Part shown: positions 10,305 to 19,009 of the stretch, one piece after another
Layout: every line of letters begins with the position of its first letter
How positions within the stretch are numbered: the first letter of the stretch is position 1
From: Pseudomonadota bacterium
GTDB taxonomy: Bacteria; Pseudomonadota; Gammaproteobacteria; Pseudomonadales; Halieaceae
Direction: 5' to 3'
Assembly: GCA_030591305.1 (NCBI GenBank)
Contig: JAUVBI010000003.1
Span: 1 to 39,066 of the forward strand
Length of the DNA: 39,066 nucleotides
Translations under genes and position numbers: made by a program
Notes under the pieces: generated by a model
What the model saw: the letters and a program-made list of their open reading frames with translations, nothing else
Database searches by the model: none
Told to the model about the DNA's origin: nothing

Positions 10305-10348
10305 GGCTTTTCGTAGAAGATGAACCAGTGAGTCCCGCCCAGCCTACA

Positions 10349-10840
10349 TCAAAGGCTTAAGACTTTTTCGCCGCGCGAAATACCTGCAACACCCGACCGT
10401 ACGACCTCCAGAATATCAAAGTCCGCCATGGCCTCGACGAAGGAATCCAGCTTGTCGCTGGTACCTGTCAGTTGAATGGTATAGACGTTGGGCCCGACAT
10501 CAATAATCTGTCCGCGAAAGATATCGGTAGTGCGCTTCACATCTTCACGCAAGTCACCCGTCGCACGTACTTTAATTAACATCAGGTCACGCTCAACGTG
10601 GGCGCCCTCGGTTAAGTCCACCAACTTGACCACATCAATCAACTTGTTGAGCTGCTTGGTAATCTGCTCAATTCTGCAGTCATCGCCAAACGTAGTCAGG
10701 GTTAAACGGGACAACGTTGGGTCGTCCGTGGCCGCCACATTCAGGGTTTCGATGTTGTAACCACGCTGGGCAAAAAGGCCCACAACGCGAGACAGTGCAC
10801 CGGCTTCGTTCTCCATTAATATAGAAATTATACGTCTCAT
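10349..10840 (-). CDS. ilvH: IlvH, acetolactate synthase small (regulatory) subunit
   Basis: The regulatory subunit of acetohydroxyacid synthase, giving valine feedback control to the large subunit. It has 163 residues, the usual size. An N-terminal ACT domain (about 4-75, RRIISILMENEAGALSRVVG) is followed by the C-terminal small-subunit domain with GDLREDVKRTTDIFRG. It starts one base after the ilvI stop, so the genes are co-transcribed. It is the last gene of the operon and faces ilvC across the palindromic interval. Confidence 0.95.
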   Translation of the reverse strand: MRRIISILMENEAGALSRVVGLFAQRGYNIETLNVAATDDPTLSRLTLTTFGDDCRIEQITKQLNKLIDVVKLVDLTEGAHVERDLMLIKVRATGDLREDVKRTTDIFRGQIIDVGPNVYTIQLTGTSDKLDSFVEAMADFDILEVVRSGVAGISRGEKVLSL

Positions 10841-10841
10841 A

Positions 10842-12587
10842 TCAGGTCCTCTCGTTCTTGCTCAACCACATATCTTTCATCGACCCATTGGGGGCCACAT
10901 GCATGGGATACACGTGCTCCATAGGGTCAATATTGATATCGAGGAAGACCAGTTTGTCTTTCAAGGCAAAAGCCTCTGCCATCTTGTCATCGAGCTCTGA
11001 TAATTTATCGACCTGAAAGCCCACGTGACCATAAGCTTCAACCAACTTCACAAAGTCGGGCAGAGAGTCCTCGTAGGTGCTCATTGCATAGCGCCCTTCA
11101 TACTGCATATCCTGCCACTGCTTGACCATACCGAGATAGTTGTTGCGCAGATTGATAATTTTTACCGGCGTCTTGTACTGGGTGGCGGTGGACAACTCCT
11201 GAATATTCATCTGAATACTGCCTTCACCGGTCACACAGGCCACATCCCGGCCCGGAAAGGCTAACTGCACACCTATGGCTGCGGGCAAACCAAAGCCCAT
11301 AGTGCCCAGGCCACCAGAATTGATCCAACGTCTGGGCTTGTCGAAAGGATAGTACTGAGCCGCGAACATCTGGTGCTGGCCGACATCAGACGTAACAAAA
11401 GCATCTCCCTTTGTAATTCGGTACAGGCTGTCTATTACCTGCTGCGGCTGGATAAACTCACTGTCGCGGTAGCGCTGCCCAGTAAGCAATCCATGATTCG
11501 CGCGCCACTCATCAATTTGAGTCCACCAGCGGGCAATGGCATCTACATCGAGTAAATCGGTATCTTTTTCCTGTAACAACGTCAGTTGGTTGAGCAGTTC
11601 CGTCAAGACAGATTTCACGGGGCCGACAATTGGAATATCGGCAGTCACCGTTTTCGATATTGATGTGGGGTCGATATCAATATGGATAATCTTGGCACCG
11701 GGGCAGAATTTATCTACCGTGTTGGTAACCCTATCATCAAAGCGCGCGCCCACTGCCAAAATCACATCACTGTGGTGCATAGCCATGTTGGCCTCATAAA
11801 AGCCGTGCATGCCCAGCATACCCAGGCATTGACGGTCGGTGCCCGGATAACCACCCAAACCCATCAATGTGTTGGTGACGGGGAAATTCAGCAATTTTGC
11901 CAATGTTATGAGCAGCTCGGTGCCCTCTCCCATCACCACACCACCCCCGGCATAAATTACCGGGCGCTTGGCCGCCAACAGCAGTCTCGCCGCCTTTTTT
12001 ATCTGCCCGGTATGCCCCCGCTGAGCGGGAGAATAGGAGCGTAACTTCACTGATTCAGGGTAGTGGTACTCAAACTTCTGGTCGGGCCGGGTGTAATCCT
12101 TGGGAATATCAATAACCACCGGACCGGGGCGTCCAGTAGTGGCTATATGAAAAGCCTTTTTTATCATCAGCGGAATATCTTCGGCACACTTGACCATAAA
12201 GCTGTGTTTGACGACCGGCCGGGAGATACCGGACATATCTGTCTCCTGAAAAGCATCCTCGCCAATCAGGTGACTTTGCACCTGGCCGGAGAGCACGACC
12301 AGGGGAATCGAGTCCATATAAGCGGTGGCGATGCCGGTAATAGCATTGGTAGCACCGGGGCCGGAGGTAACCAGCACCACACCGGGCTTGCCGGTTGCAC
12401 GGGCATAACCATCGGCCGCGTGGGTGGCAGCCTGTTCGTGGCGAACCAAAATATGTGGCACTTTGCAATCTTTGAACAGGGCATCGTAAATATGTAAAAC
12501 CGTTCCACCGGGGTAGCCGAATATAAACTCAACTCCCTCGTCTTCCAGTGCTCTGGCGACCATCTCGCCACCTGATAACAACTCCAC
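10842..12587 (-). CDS. ilvI: IlvI, acetolactate synthase large (catalytic) subunit
   Basis: A thiamine diphosphate enzyme that condenses pyruvate with pyruvate or 2-ketobutyrate, the first common step of valine, leucine and isoleucine synthesis; 581 residues. The catalytic glutamate is E51 ([14 protein letters not shown]). The ThDP-binding motif reads [10 protein letters not shown] where many family members have GDGS, a conservative change next to the metal site. The start is GTG, chosen because AAGGAG lies seven bases upstream and the N-terminus [10 protein letters not shown] fits the family. A leader with a possible attenuator lies upstream. Confidence 0.94.
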   Translation of the reverse strand: MELLSGGEMVARALEDEGVEFIFGYPGGTVLHIYDALFKDCKVPHILVRHEQAATHAADGYARATGKPGVVLVTSGPGATNAITGIATAYMDSIPLVVLSGQVQSHLIGEDAFQETDMSGISRPVVKHSFMVKCAEDIPLMIKKAFHIATTGRPGPVVIDIPKDYTRPDQKFEYHYPESVKLRSYSPAQRGHTGQIKKAARLLLAAKRPVIYAGGGVVMGEGTELLITLAKLLNFPVTNTLMGLGGYPGTDRQCLGMLGMHGFYEANMAMHHSDVILAVGARFDDRVTNTVDKFCPGAKIIHIDIDPTSISKTVTADIPIVGPVKSVLTELLNQLTLLQEKDTDLLDVDAIARWWTQIDEWRANHGLLTGQRYRDSEFIQPQQVIDSLYRITKGDAFVTSDVGQHQMFAAQYYPFDKPRRWINSGGLGTMGFGLPAAIGVQLAFPGRDVACVTGEGSIQMNIQELSTATQYKTPVKIINLRNNYLGMVKQWQDMQYEGRYAMSTYEDSLPDFVKLVEAYGHVGFQVDKLSELDDKMAEAFALKDKLVFLDINIDPMEHVYPMHVAPNGSMKDMWLSKNERT

Positions 12588-12712
12588 GTCAATTCTCCTT
12601 AATATCTGAAGTCACCGGGGCGTAACCCTCTCCCGGGAATTTCAAACTAACTGATAACGTGTGGACGGTGCTGAACAAATACCGGACTGGCATTTGAATG
12701 CGCCTCCACCCC

Positions 12713-12741
12713 AAAAAAGGCTCAACGCACTGCTCCCAAGC
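12713..12741 (-). terminator. candidate attenuator hairpin upstream of ilvI
   Basis: On the minus strand GCTTGG (12736-12741) can pair with TTGAGC (12720-12725), partly by G-U pairs, and is followed directly by six U (12713-12718). It lies between a short leucine-rich leader frame and ilvI, where an attenuator would be. The stem is weak, so the call depends on context. Confidence 0.35.
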
Positions 12742-12874
12742 AACCCCTTCAAGCGGTCAATGGGACGCTCCATAGGGGAATTACGATCACGAACTGAAGT
12801 GTATCGGTCGCCCTGCGGGGTAGCGCAGTGTCTGGCCCTTAACCTGGTCGATATGACACAGGCTAAATACGGGA

Positions 12875-12940
12875 CTAACAAGCAGCTGCAGCAAATAATC
12901 GGATTACTGCAGTGAGCCAGAGGTCGAGGGTACTCAACAT
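12875..12940 (-). CDS. putative ilvI leader peptide (21 residues)
   Basis: A short frame beginning MLSTLDLWLTAVIRLF holds five leucines, a valine and an isoleucine in its first 16 residues and ends with four alanines and a cysteine. It starts about 20 bases after the predicted transcription start and about 290 bases before ilvI. Hairpins and a U-run follow. This is the layout of branched-chain amino acid attenuation. Against it: no clear ribosome site before the ATG. Confidence 0.4.
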   Translation of the reverse strand: MLSTLDLWLTAVIRLFAAAAC

Positions 12941-12968
12941 TAGCCGTTGCCACTTGAAAGACCCTGTC

Positions 12969-12997
12969 ATTGTTGGCGGGAAAGCGTTTAAAGTCAA
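12969..12997 (-). promoter_or_regulatory. predicted promoter of ilvIH
   Basis: Minus-strand TTGACT (12992-12997), 17-base spacer, then AACAAT (12969-12974). The -35 is good and the -10 moderate. Transcription would begin near 12962. Confidence 0.45.
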
Positions 12998-13150
12998 CCG
13001 CATAGCATTAATTAGTGATTTATCCGCATTTAGGACAAAGTTGCCAAAAAGGAAGTATTGGGAGTTTTTTAGGGAAAATAACGGCATACTGGGATGGTAA
13101 GAAAACAACAGTGCGGCAAGAACGCAGCGGGGCAACCGAACGTGAAACCT

Positions 13151-13597
13151 ATGAAATTTTTAAGTTCTCTCATATTAATCGCAACACTTGTCGCGTCGGG
13201 CAGCACTGTTAGCTTGGCGGGTGAGGCATACTACCGCTGGACAGATAAATGGGGCAACCCAGTACACAGTGATCGCCCACCGCCCAAAGGCGTTAACTAT
13301 GAAGTGGTGGCGTCGGGCTCAAGCCTTGTTCGCCGGGTAAACTCGGCTGAGGGTGCTGTGCCCGCCAAGATAGAACCCACTCTTCGCAATGACTTTGAGC
13401 TCGTTGAGACAAAACCCGACCCGGTAAAGAAAGACCCGGAAATATGTGCGCATGCACAGCAAAACCTCACCACGCTTAATACCTACGCCAGAATCAGACT
13501 TCCCGACAGCGATGGCGAGTACCAGTATCTAAGTGAGGAGGAAAAAGAGGCGCAGAGGAATGAGGCGCGAAGCCTCATTGCCACACACTGCAACTAA
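13151..13597 (+). CDS. exported DUF4124-domain protein
   Basis: A small secreted or periplasmic protein of unknown function, 148 residues from this start. The ATG at 13151 is preferred over the upstream one at 13094 because it begins a clean signal peptide (MKFLSSLILIATLVASG, cleavage after SLAG). Right after the signal comes the DUF4124 core, YYRWTDKWGNPVHSDRPPP, the usual Y-x-W-x-D-x-x-G pattern. The C-terminal part contains two cysteines (ICAHA and THCN) and an acidic, helical stretch. A small unknown gene next to ilvI is also found in pseudomonads. It converges on clpB with 17 bases between stops. Confidence 0.75.
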   Translation: MKFLSSLILIATLVASGSTVSLAGEAYYRWTDKWGNPVHSDRPPPKGVNYEVVASGSSLVRRVNSAEGAVPAKIEPTLRNDFELVETKPDPVKKDPEICAHAQQNLTTLNTYARIRLPDSDGEYQYLSEEEKEAQRNEARSLIATHCN

Positions 13598-13614
13598 ACA
13601 GCCAACCCCAATAG

Positions 13615-16191
13615 TTACTTAGAGCTAAACTCCGCCCCCCCGTCACTATAATCGGCAACAATAGTCTGCCCCGGCTCAAACTCCCCAGCCAATATCCGCT
13701 GCGCCAGGGGGTTCTCTAACTCCTGTTGAATCGCGCGTTTCAAGGGCCGCGCTCCATACACAGGATCAAAGCCCGCTGAAACAAGCTGGTCGACAAAAGC
13801 ATCACTGATATCGAGCTCAAGCTCCCGCTCTTTTAATCGACCCTTCAAAGACTGCAGTTGTATCTGTGCAATGCCACGAATCTGCTCAAGAGTCAGGGGG
13901 TGGAATACCACAGACTCGTCTATCCGGTTGATAAACTCGGGGCGAAAATGGTTTCCCACAACGCCCATAACTGCGGCCTTCATAGCATCGTAGTTCTCCT
14001 CCCCGGCCAGCTCCTGAATCAGGTCTGAACCCATATTAGAGGTCATTACAATCACGGTATTTCTAAAATCTACAGTGCGCCCCTGACCATCGGTGAGGCG
14101 GCCATCTTCCAGCACCTGCAACAGAATATTGAAAACATCCGGGTGGGCTTTTTCCACTTCGTCCAACAAAAGCAGTGAGTAGGGACGACGGCGAACTGCC
14201 TCGGTTAAATAGCCACCCTCCTCATAACCCACATAACCCGGAGGCGCCCCAATCAATCGGGCCACAGAGTGCTTTTCCATGAACTCAGACATATCTACCC
14301 GAATCATGGCCTGCTCAGAATCAAACAAAAACTCCGCCAGTGCCTTGCACAACTCGGTTTTACCCACACCGGTTGGCCCCAGAAACAGGAACGAACCATT
14401 AGGCCTATTGGGATCAGACAAGCCGGCCCGTGAGCGGCGCACCGCATTGGATACGGCGATAACCGCCTCATCCTGCCCAACCACTCTGGCATGTAAGAAA
14501 TCTTCCATGCGCAACAGCTTTTCCCTGTCACCCTCCAACATTTTCGCCACAGGGATACCGGTCCAACGCGAAACAACTTCCGCTATTTCCTCATCGGTAA
14601 CTTTGTTGCGCAACAGGGTGTGCTCTACATTCTCTGCTGCCTGGGCTGCCAGCAGCTGCTTCTCCAACTCAGGCATCCGGCCGTATTGAAGCTCAGACAT
14701 CAGGGTCAAGTCACCCTTGCGCCTGGCCGCATCCATCTCCAGTTTGGCCTGCTCCAACTCGCTCTTGATCTGGGCGGCACCCTGCAAGGAGGCCTTTTCA
14801 GCCTTCCACACTTCGTCCAGGTCTGAGAATGCACGTTCGGCCTTTTCTATCTGTCCAGCCAGCAGTTCCAGTTGTTTTTTTGCTGCGGGGTCTTTGTCTT
14901 TCTTGACCGCTTCACGCTCAATTTTTAACTGAATAAGGCGACGTTCGAGCTTATCCATTGCCTCCGGTTTGGAGTCGATTTCCATGCGAATCCAGCTGGC
15001 GGCCTCATCCACAAGGTCAATGGCTTTATCGGGCAACTGTCGATCGGTGATATACCGCTGTGACAGTTTGGCAGCTGCAATAATGGCGCTGTCAGTGATA
15101 TCTACAGCGTGGTGCACTTCATAACGCTCTTTCAGGCCGCGCAAAATGGCAATGGTGTCCTCTTCATTGGGCTCCTCCACCAGCACTTTCTGAAAGCGAC
15201 GCTCCAGCGCCTTGTCTTTTTCCACGTACTGGCGATACTCATCCAGAGTGGTGGCTCCCACACAATGCAATTCACCGCGAGCCAGTGCCGGCTTGAGCAT
15301 ATTGCCCGCGTCCATGGAACCTTCGGCCTTACCGGCACCCACCATCATGTGCAACTCATCGATAAACAGGATGATGCGCCCCTCCTGTTTGGTCAGCTCA
15401 TTCAATACGGCTTTCAAGCGCTCCTCAAAATCACCCCTGAACTTGGCACCCGCCAGCAGGGCACCCAAATCCAGGGACAGGATGCGCTTGTCACGCAGGC
15501 TCTCGGGCACCTCGCCATTGACGATACGCTGGGCTAAGCCCTCGATAATCGCAGTTTTTCCCACACCGGGCTCACCAATTAATACAGGGTTATTTTTGGT
15601 GCGACGCTGCAAAACCTGGATGGTGCGTCTTATTTCGTCATCGCGGCCAATAACCGGGTCTAACTTGCCCTGCTCTGCGCGTTCAGTAAGATCAATTGTA
15701 TATTTATCCAGGGCCTGGCGTGACTCCTCCGCTTGCGGATTGTCCACGCTCTCGCCTCCGCGAACCTCGGCAATTGCTGTAAGCAATTCAGGGCCGGCGA
15801 CACCGTGGGCTTTTAATAATTCCCCTGCCTTATTTTTACTTTCGAGCATGGCACGCAGCACCAACTCACTGGAAATATACGTATCTCCCCCCTGCTGGGC
15901 CATCTTGTCCGTGAGATTAAGTATTTTTCCCAGGTCGGGCGACATATGCACTTCCCCACCGGTACCACTCACCGTGGGTAGAGCCTGTATCGCCGCATCT
16001 ACTGCAGAAATCAGGTCGGCAACATTGGCACCGGCTTTCTGTAACAGGGGACGGCTGGAGCCCCCCTGCTGCTGCAACAGTGCGCCCAGTAGGTGTATGG
16101 GCTCAATAAAACTATGGTCCTTGCCAAGCGCCAGGGATTGCGCATCCGCCAGAGCAAGCTGCAATTGATTGGTCAGTTTATCCATTCTCAT
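13615..16191 (-). CDS. clpB: ClpB, protein disaggregase (Hsp100)
   Basis: A hexameric AAA+ chaperone that threads aggregated proteins through its pore, working with DnaK. Its 858 residues match E. coli ClpB. In order: double Clp-N repeat (about 1-145), NBD1 with Walker A GEPGVGKT at 206-213 and Walker B FIDELH, a coiled-coil M-domain (about 410-525), NBD2 with GPTGVGKT near 606 and [14 protein letters not shown], and a C-terminal small domain. The start gives [20 protein letters not shown], as in the family. A perfect-looking heat-shock promoter lies upstream. A seven-C run is seen near its 3' end (13635-13641 region), in frame. Confidence 0.97.
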   Translation of the reverse strand: MRMDKLTNQLQLALADAQSLALGKDHSFIEPIHLLGALLQQQGGSSRPLLQKAGANVADLISAVDAAIQALPTVSGTGGEVHMSPDLGKILNLTDKMAQQGGDTYISSELVLRAMLESKNKAGELLKAHGVAGPELLTAIAEVRGGESVDNPQAEESRQALDKYTIDLTERAEQGKLDPVIGRDDEIRRTIQVLQRRTKNNPVLIGEPGVGKTAIIEGLAQRIVNGEVPESLRDKRILSLDLGALLAGAKFRGDFEERLKAVLNELTKQEGRIILFIDELHMMVGAGKAEGSMDAGNMLKPALARGELHCVGATTLDEYRQYVEKDKALERRFQKVLVEEPNEEDTIAILRGLKERYEVHHAVDITDSAIIAAAKLSQRYITDRQLPDKAIDLVDEAASWIRMEIDSKPEAMDKLERRLIQLKIEREAVKKDKDPAAKKQLELLAGQIEKAERAFSDLDEVWKAEKASLQGAAQIKSELEQAKLEMDAARRKGDLTLMSELQYGRMPELEKQLLAAQAAENVEHTLLRNKVTDEEIAEVVSRWTGIPVAKMLEGDREKLLRMEDFLHARVVGQDEAVIAVSNAVRRSRAGLSDPNRPNGSFLFLGPTGVGKTELCKALAEFLFDSEQAMIRVDMSEFMEKHSVARLIGAPPGYVGYEEGGYLTEAVRRRPYSLLLLDEVEKAHPDVFNILLQVLEDGRLTDGQGRTVDFRNTVIVMTSNMGSDLIQELAGEENYDAMKAAVMGVVGNHFRPEFINRIDESVVFHPLTLEQIRGIAQIQLQSLKGRLKERELELDISDAFVDQLVSAGFDPVYGARPLKRAIQQELENPLAQRILAGEFEPGQTIVADYSDGGAEFSSK

Positions 16192-16262
16192 ACCTTAAGC
16201 TCTCCTTGCGCCCGAACATTGTGGCGCCGGGCACGGGTAAATTCATTCATCTCTGAGCTTGT

Positions 16263-16291
16263 ATATGGGGCCGAAATACCCTTATTTCAAG
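16263..16291 (-). promoter_or_regulatory. sigma-32 heat-shock promoter of clpB
   Basis: On the minus strand CTTGAAA (16285-16291) is followed after 14 bases by CCCCATAT (16263-16270). This matches the sigma-32 consensus CTTGAAA-N(11-16)-CCCCATnT at every fixed position. It lies in the gap between pgeF and clpB, about 70 bases before the clpB start. Confidence 0.88.
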
Positions 16292-16307
16292 TGCGGGATT
16301 TATTTGT

Positions 16308-17063
16308 TTAACGCGGGCCTATGGCAATCAGTGTGACCATACGGCCGGTCTCACCATCGCGGCGATAGGAGTAAAAGCGACTTGCATCGGCATATGTACA
16401 CAATCCCCCGCCATAAATCTTCGATATACCAACGCTGTGTAATCGAATTCTAGCCAGGCCATATAAGTCTGCCAGATAAAACCCCGGCCGGCTGGATTGC
16501 GCTTTAAAACATTGAAGCACAGCATTATGTTGCCCTGGTGCAGATGTAGACAAAAACTGCTCTATCACCTCTCCACCCACTGCAAAGGAGTTCGGCCCGA
16601 TGGCCGGACCCAGCCACGTCATAATTCCACCGGCATCGGCTTCCATTGCCTCTGCGCAGGCCTCCAACACACCGCCGGCAAGCCCTCGCCAGCCGGCATG
16701 CGCCGCTGCCACTTTCTCGCCATTTTCACTGCAGAATAAAACGGGTAGGCAGTCAGCTGTCATCACAGCACAGGCCAAAGCAGACTCGCCGGTCCAACTG
16801 GCATCCGCCACAGGGGCCTCAGCGGTGTCACCAGCAGGCACCACATTCACGCCATGTTCTTGAGTCAACCACTGTACCGCAGTGCCTGCCGATAACTCTC
16901 GATTGAGTAACTGCCGGTTTTGTAACACCACAGCGCCATCATCACCCACATGCTGGGCAATATTCAGGCCCCGATAGACACCTTTGCTGTAACCACCCTT
17001 CCGTGTGGTAGAAAAAGCAACGACATTGGCAGGTGCCGGCCAGTCGGGTTTAATAGCGCTCAT
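16308..17063 (-). CDS. pgeF: PgeF (YfiH), peptidoglycan editing factor / purine nucleoside enzyme
   Basis: A member of the YfiH/laccase-like family. In E. coli it removes wrongly built UDP-MurNAc-L-Ser precursors; homologues also act on purine nucleosides. The family's metal-site residues appear in AVMTADCLPVLF, AAHAGWRGLAGG and LGPAIGPNSF. The frame is open to 17150, but the ATG at 17063 (MSAIKPDWPAPANVVAFSTT) fits the family and starts ten bases after the rluD stop; the upstream extension overlaps rluD and looks non-native. This gives 251 residues. The order rluD-pgeF-clpB is conserved in enterobacteria and pseudomonads. Confidence 0.88.
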   Translation of the reverse strand: MSAIKPDWPAPANVVAFSTTRKGGYSKGVYRGLNIAQHVGDDGAVVLQNRQLLNRELSAGTAVQWLTQEHGVNVVPAGDTAEAPVADASWTGESALACAVMTADCLPVLFCSENGEKVAAAHAGWRGLAGGVLEACAEAMEADAGGIMTWLGPAIGPNSFAVGGEVIEQFLSTSAPGQHNAVLQCFKAQSSRPGFYLADLYGLARIRLHSVGISKIYGGGLCTYADASRFYSYRRDGETGRMVTLIAIGPR

Positions 17064-17073
17064 GGGGCGACAA

Positions 17074-18042
17074 TTATTCTGGTGCCCAGGGGTCTTCCCG
17101 CCCCAGCACATCCAGCAGGTCAACCATATCCTCGGCCAGGGGACACTCAAAATGCAACTCCTCGCCCGAGTCGGGGTGGATCAAACCCAGGGCCTGGGCG
17201 TGCAGTGCCTGCCGCGGAAAAGATCGCAGCGTGGTAATCAATTCCTCGGAGGCACCCTTGGGAATACGCGGACGTCCCCCGTAGACCGGGTCGCCTATCA
17301 GGGGGTACTTGCGATGCGCCATGTGCACGCGAATCTGGTGAGTGCGCCCGGTTTCCAGGTTCACTACAATTCTGGTGTGATGGGCAAAACGGGTCACCAG
17401 GCGGTAGTGGGTGATAGCGGGCTTGCCACCCAACACCCTCACAGCCATCATCTTGCGCTGTTTGGGGTGACGCCCGATGGGTTCGTTAATGGTACCCCCA
17501 CCGGTCATTGTGCCTCTACAGACAGCGCAATACTCGCGCTTTACCGTGCGCTTTTGCAACTGATTTACCAGATGGGTGTGAGCGGGCAAGGTCTTGGCAA
17601 CCACCATAATGCCGGAGGTTTCTTTATCCAGGCGATGCACAATGCCACCGCGTGGCAGATTGGCCATGTAGGATGAATGGTTGAGCAGGGCATTCACCAG
17701 CGTACCATCGGGGTTTCCCGCCCCCGGGTGGACAACCAGCCCCGCCGGTTTGTTTAAAACAAGGATACTGTCGTCTTCATAGACTATGTCCAGAGATATC
17801 TCCTGCGCCACCCAACTGACCTCGGGTTCCAGCTCTACCTCTATACTCAGGCACATACCTTCGGCTACCTTATCTCTGATTCTGCGTTGCTCGCCATCGA
17901 CGCGCAGCTCGCCTTTTTTGATCCAGGTTTGCAATCGAGAGCGGGAATACTCACTAAAAAGCTGAGCCGCCACCTGATCCAAACGGTTACCATCCAGCGA
18001 GGCGGGTACCAGGGCACTTAATTCAACCTTCTGCGTCATCAC
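17074..18042 (-). CDS. rluD: RluD, 23S rRNA pseudouridine synthase
   Basis: Makes pseudouridines 1911, 1915 and 1917 in helix 69 of 23S rRNA. The 322-residue protein has an N-terminal S4 RNA-binding domain (about 19-80, NRLDQVAAQLFSEYSRSRLQ) and the RluA-type catalytic domain with the catalytic aspartate D139 in VHRLDKETSG. The methionine at residue 2 is an equally good start. It is divergent from bamD, as in E. coli and Pseudomonas. The shared interval holds TATACT (18098-18103) within the palindrome AGTATACT, which could serve as a -10 on either strand. Confidence 0.94.
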   Translation of the reverse strand: MMTQKVELSALVPASLDGNRLDQVAAQLFSEYSRSRLQTWIKKGELRVDGEQRRIRDKVAEGMCLSIEVELEPEVSWVAQEISLDIVYEDDSILVLNKPAGLVVHPGAGNPDGTLVNALLNHSSYMANLPRGGIVHRLDKETSGIMVVAKTLPAHTHLVNQLQKRTVKREYCAVCRGTMTGGGTINEPIGRHPKQRKMMAVRVLGGKPAITHYRLVTRFAHHTRIVVNLETGRTHQIRVHMAHRKYPLIGDPVYGGRPRIPKGASEELITTLRSFPRQALHAQALGLIHPDSGEELHFECPLAEDMVDLLDVLGREDPWAPE

Positions 18043-18119
18043 ATTTCCTGTTTATGCGGCGGGCGGCCTGTGGTTAAATACCGCCCTGGCAGGATAGTAT
18101 ACTGTCCTCAAATCTGAAT

Positions 18120-19001
18120 GTGGTGGAATCATTGAAATACGCGCTTGTCATTTTGTTTAGCCTGTTTATTTTCGGCTGCTCCAGTAACGATGAATTACCC
18201 GATATCCCCGCCGATACCGGGGAACAACAAATGTACGAAGATGCCCAGCGCCATCTGCGCAACCATAACTTCGACCTGGCAGTGCGGGCCCTGCAAATGC
18301 TGGAGTCGCGCTACCCCTTCGGCAAATACGCCGAGCAGGCCCAGTTGGAACTGATCTATGCCCATTACGGAGCCTTTGAGCATGAAGCTGCGGTAGAGGC
18401 TGCAGACCGCTTTATCCGCCTGCACCCGCAGCACCCCAGCGTGGATTATGCCTACTACATGAAAGGGCTGGCGGCTTATACCAGCAATGAAGACATATTT
18501 GCCCGATTCCTACCCACCGATGAAACCCTGCGCGATACCAGCCATGCCAAAGAGGCCTTTGCTGAGTTTGCCCAGCTATTGGCCCGATTCCCCGGCAGCC
18601 CCTACGCCGCAGATGCCAAGGCCAGAATGGTTCACCTGCGCAACCTGCTGGCGCGGCACGAGATAAACGTTGCCAATTATTACTTTCGTCGCGGCGCCTA
18701 CATGGCGGCGACTAACCGTGGCCGCTATGTGGTGGAAAACTTCCAGAGAACACCCGCAGTGGCGGACGGGCTGGCGGTAATGACCCAAGGCTATATCCTA
18801 CTTGGCCTGGATGACCTGGCAAACGACTGTATTGATACCCTGGCACTGAATTATCCCAACCACCCTTCCCTGGATAAAAATAGCGAATTCCAGAGTGTCT
18901 ACACCCTGGATGGCTTACAGCGCTCCTGGATCAATAAACTGTCGTTCGGTTTATTCGACCCACCCCAGCCCCCGCAATTTGATAACCGCACCAGGCTCTA
19001 A
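18120..19001 (+). CDS. bamD: BamD, outer-membrane assembly lipoprotein
   Basis: An essential lipoprotein of the BAM complex, which inserts beta-barrel proteins into the outer membrane. A type II signal peptide ends in the lipobox [10 protein letters not shown], with the cysteine at residue 20. The rest is a chain of TPR-like helical repeats (for example [20 protein letters not shown] and [21 protein letters not shown]). The start is uncertain: GTG at 18120 or 18123, or TTG at 18132 (giving MKYALVILF). No ATG is in frame. It is divergent from rluD and convergent with nadE, eight bases apart. At about 290 residues it is slightly longer than E. coli BamD. Confidence 0.92.
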   Translation: MVESLKYALVILFSLFIFGCSSNDELPDIPADTGEQQMYEDAQRHLRNHNFDLAVRALQMLESRYPFGKYAEQAQLELIYAHYGAFEHEAAVEAADRFIRLHPQHPSVDYAYYMKGLAAYTSNEDIFARFLPTDETLRDTSHAKEAFAEFAQLLARFPGSPYAADAKARMVHLRNLLARHEINVANYYFRRGAYMAATNRGRYVVENFQRTPAVADGLAVMTQGYILLGLDDLANDCIDTLALNYPNHPSLDKNSEFQSVYTLDGLQRSWINKLSFGLFDPPQPPQFDNRTRL

Positions 19002-19009
19002 ACCACACC

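Larger units (their letters stand above)
9945..10348. other. non-coding interval between convergent ilvC and ilvH
   Basis: These 404 bases hold two nested palindromes (9975-10068 and 10187-10304) and about 118 bases between them. In the spacer a short open stretch (about 10120-10190) reads RDIDALLDSQGEPLGPKKYA and then stops. It has an upstream in-frame stop and no plausible start, so I do not call a gene; it may be a remnant or chance. No promoter is evident. Confidence 0.6.
12588..13150. other. ilvI leader and upstream interval
   Basis: A long stretch between ilvI and the DUF4124 gene. It holds the predicted ilvIH promoter, a leader peptide frame, several short stems (for example CTGCG/CGCAG near 12814-12830) and a U-run. 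Apparent reading frames of 80-103 codons on both strands here look like chance: they overlap the structured leader and match no family I know. The 13000-13150 part must hold the promoter of the rightward gene; I see none with confidence. Confidence 0.5.

Noticed and set aside
12642..12953. Frames of 103 (minus) and 84 (plus) codons upstream of ilvI
   Set aside because: They overlap each other and the structured ilvI leader, and resemble no known protein.
15212..16168. A 318-codon rightward frame opposite clpB
   Set aside because: It is antisense to the Clp-N and NBD1 coding sequence, has no family resemblance and no ribosome site; a shadow of clpB.
17064..17150. N-terminal extension of PgeF
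   Set aside because: It overlaps the rluD 3' end, and the family alignment starts at the ATG at 17063.
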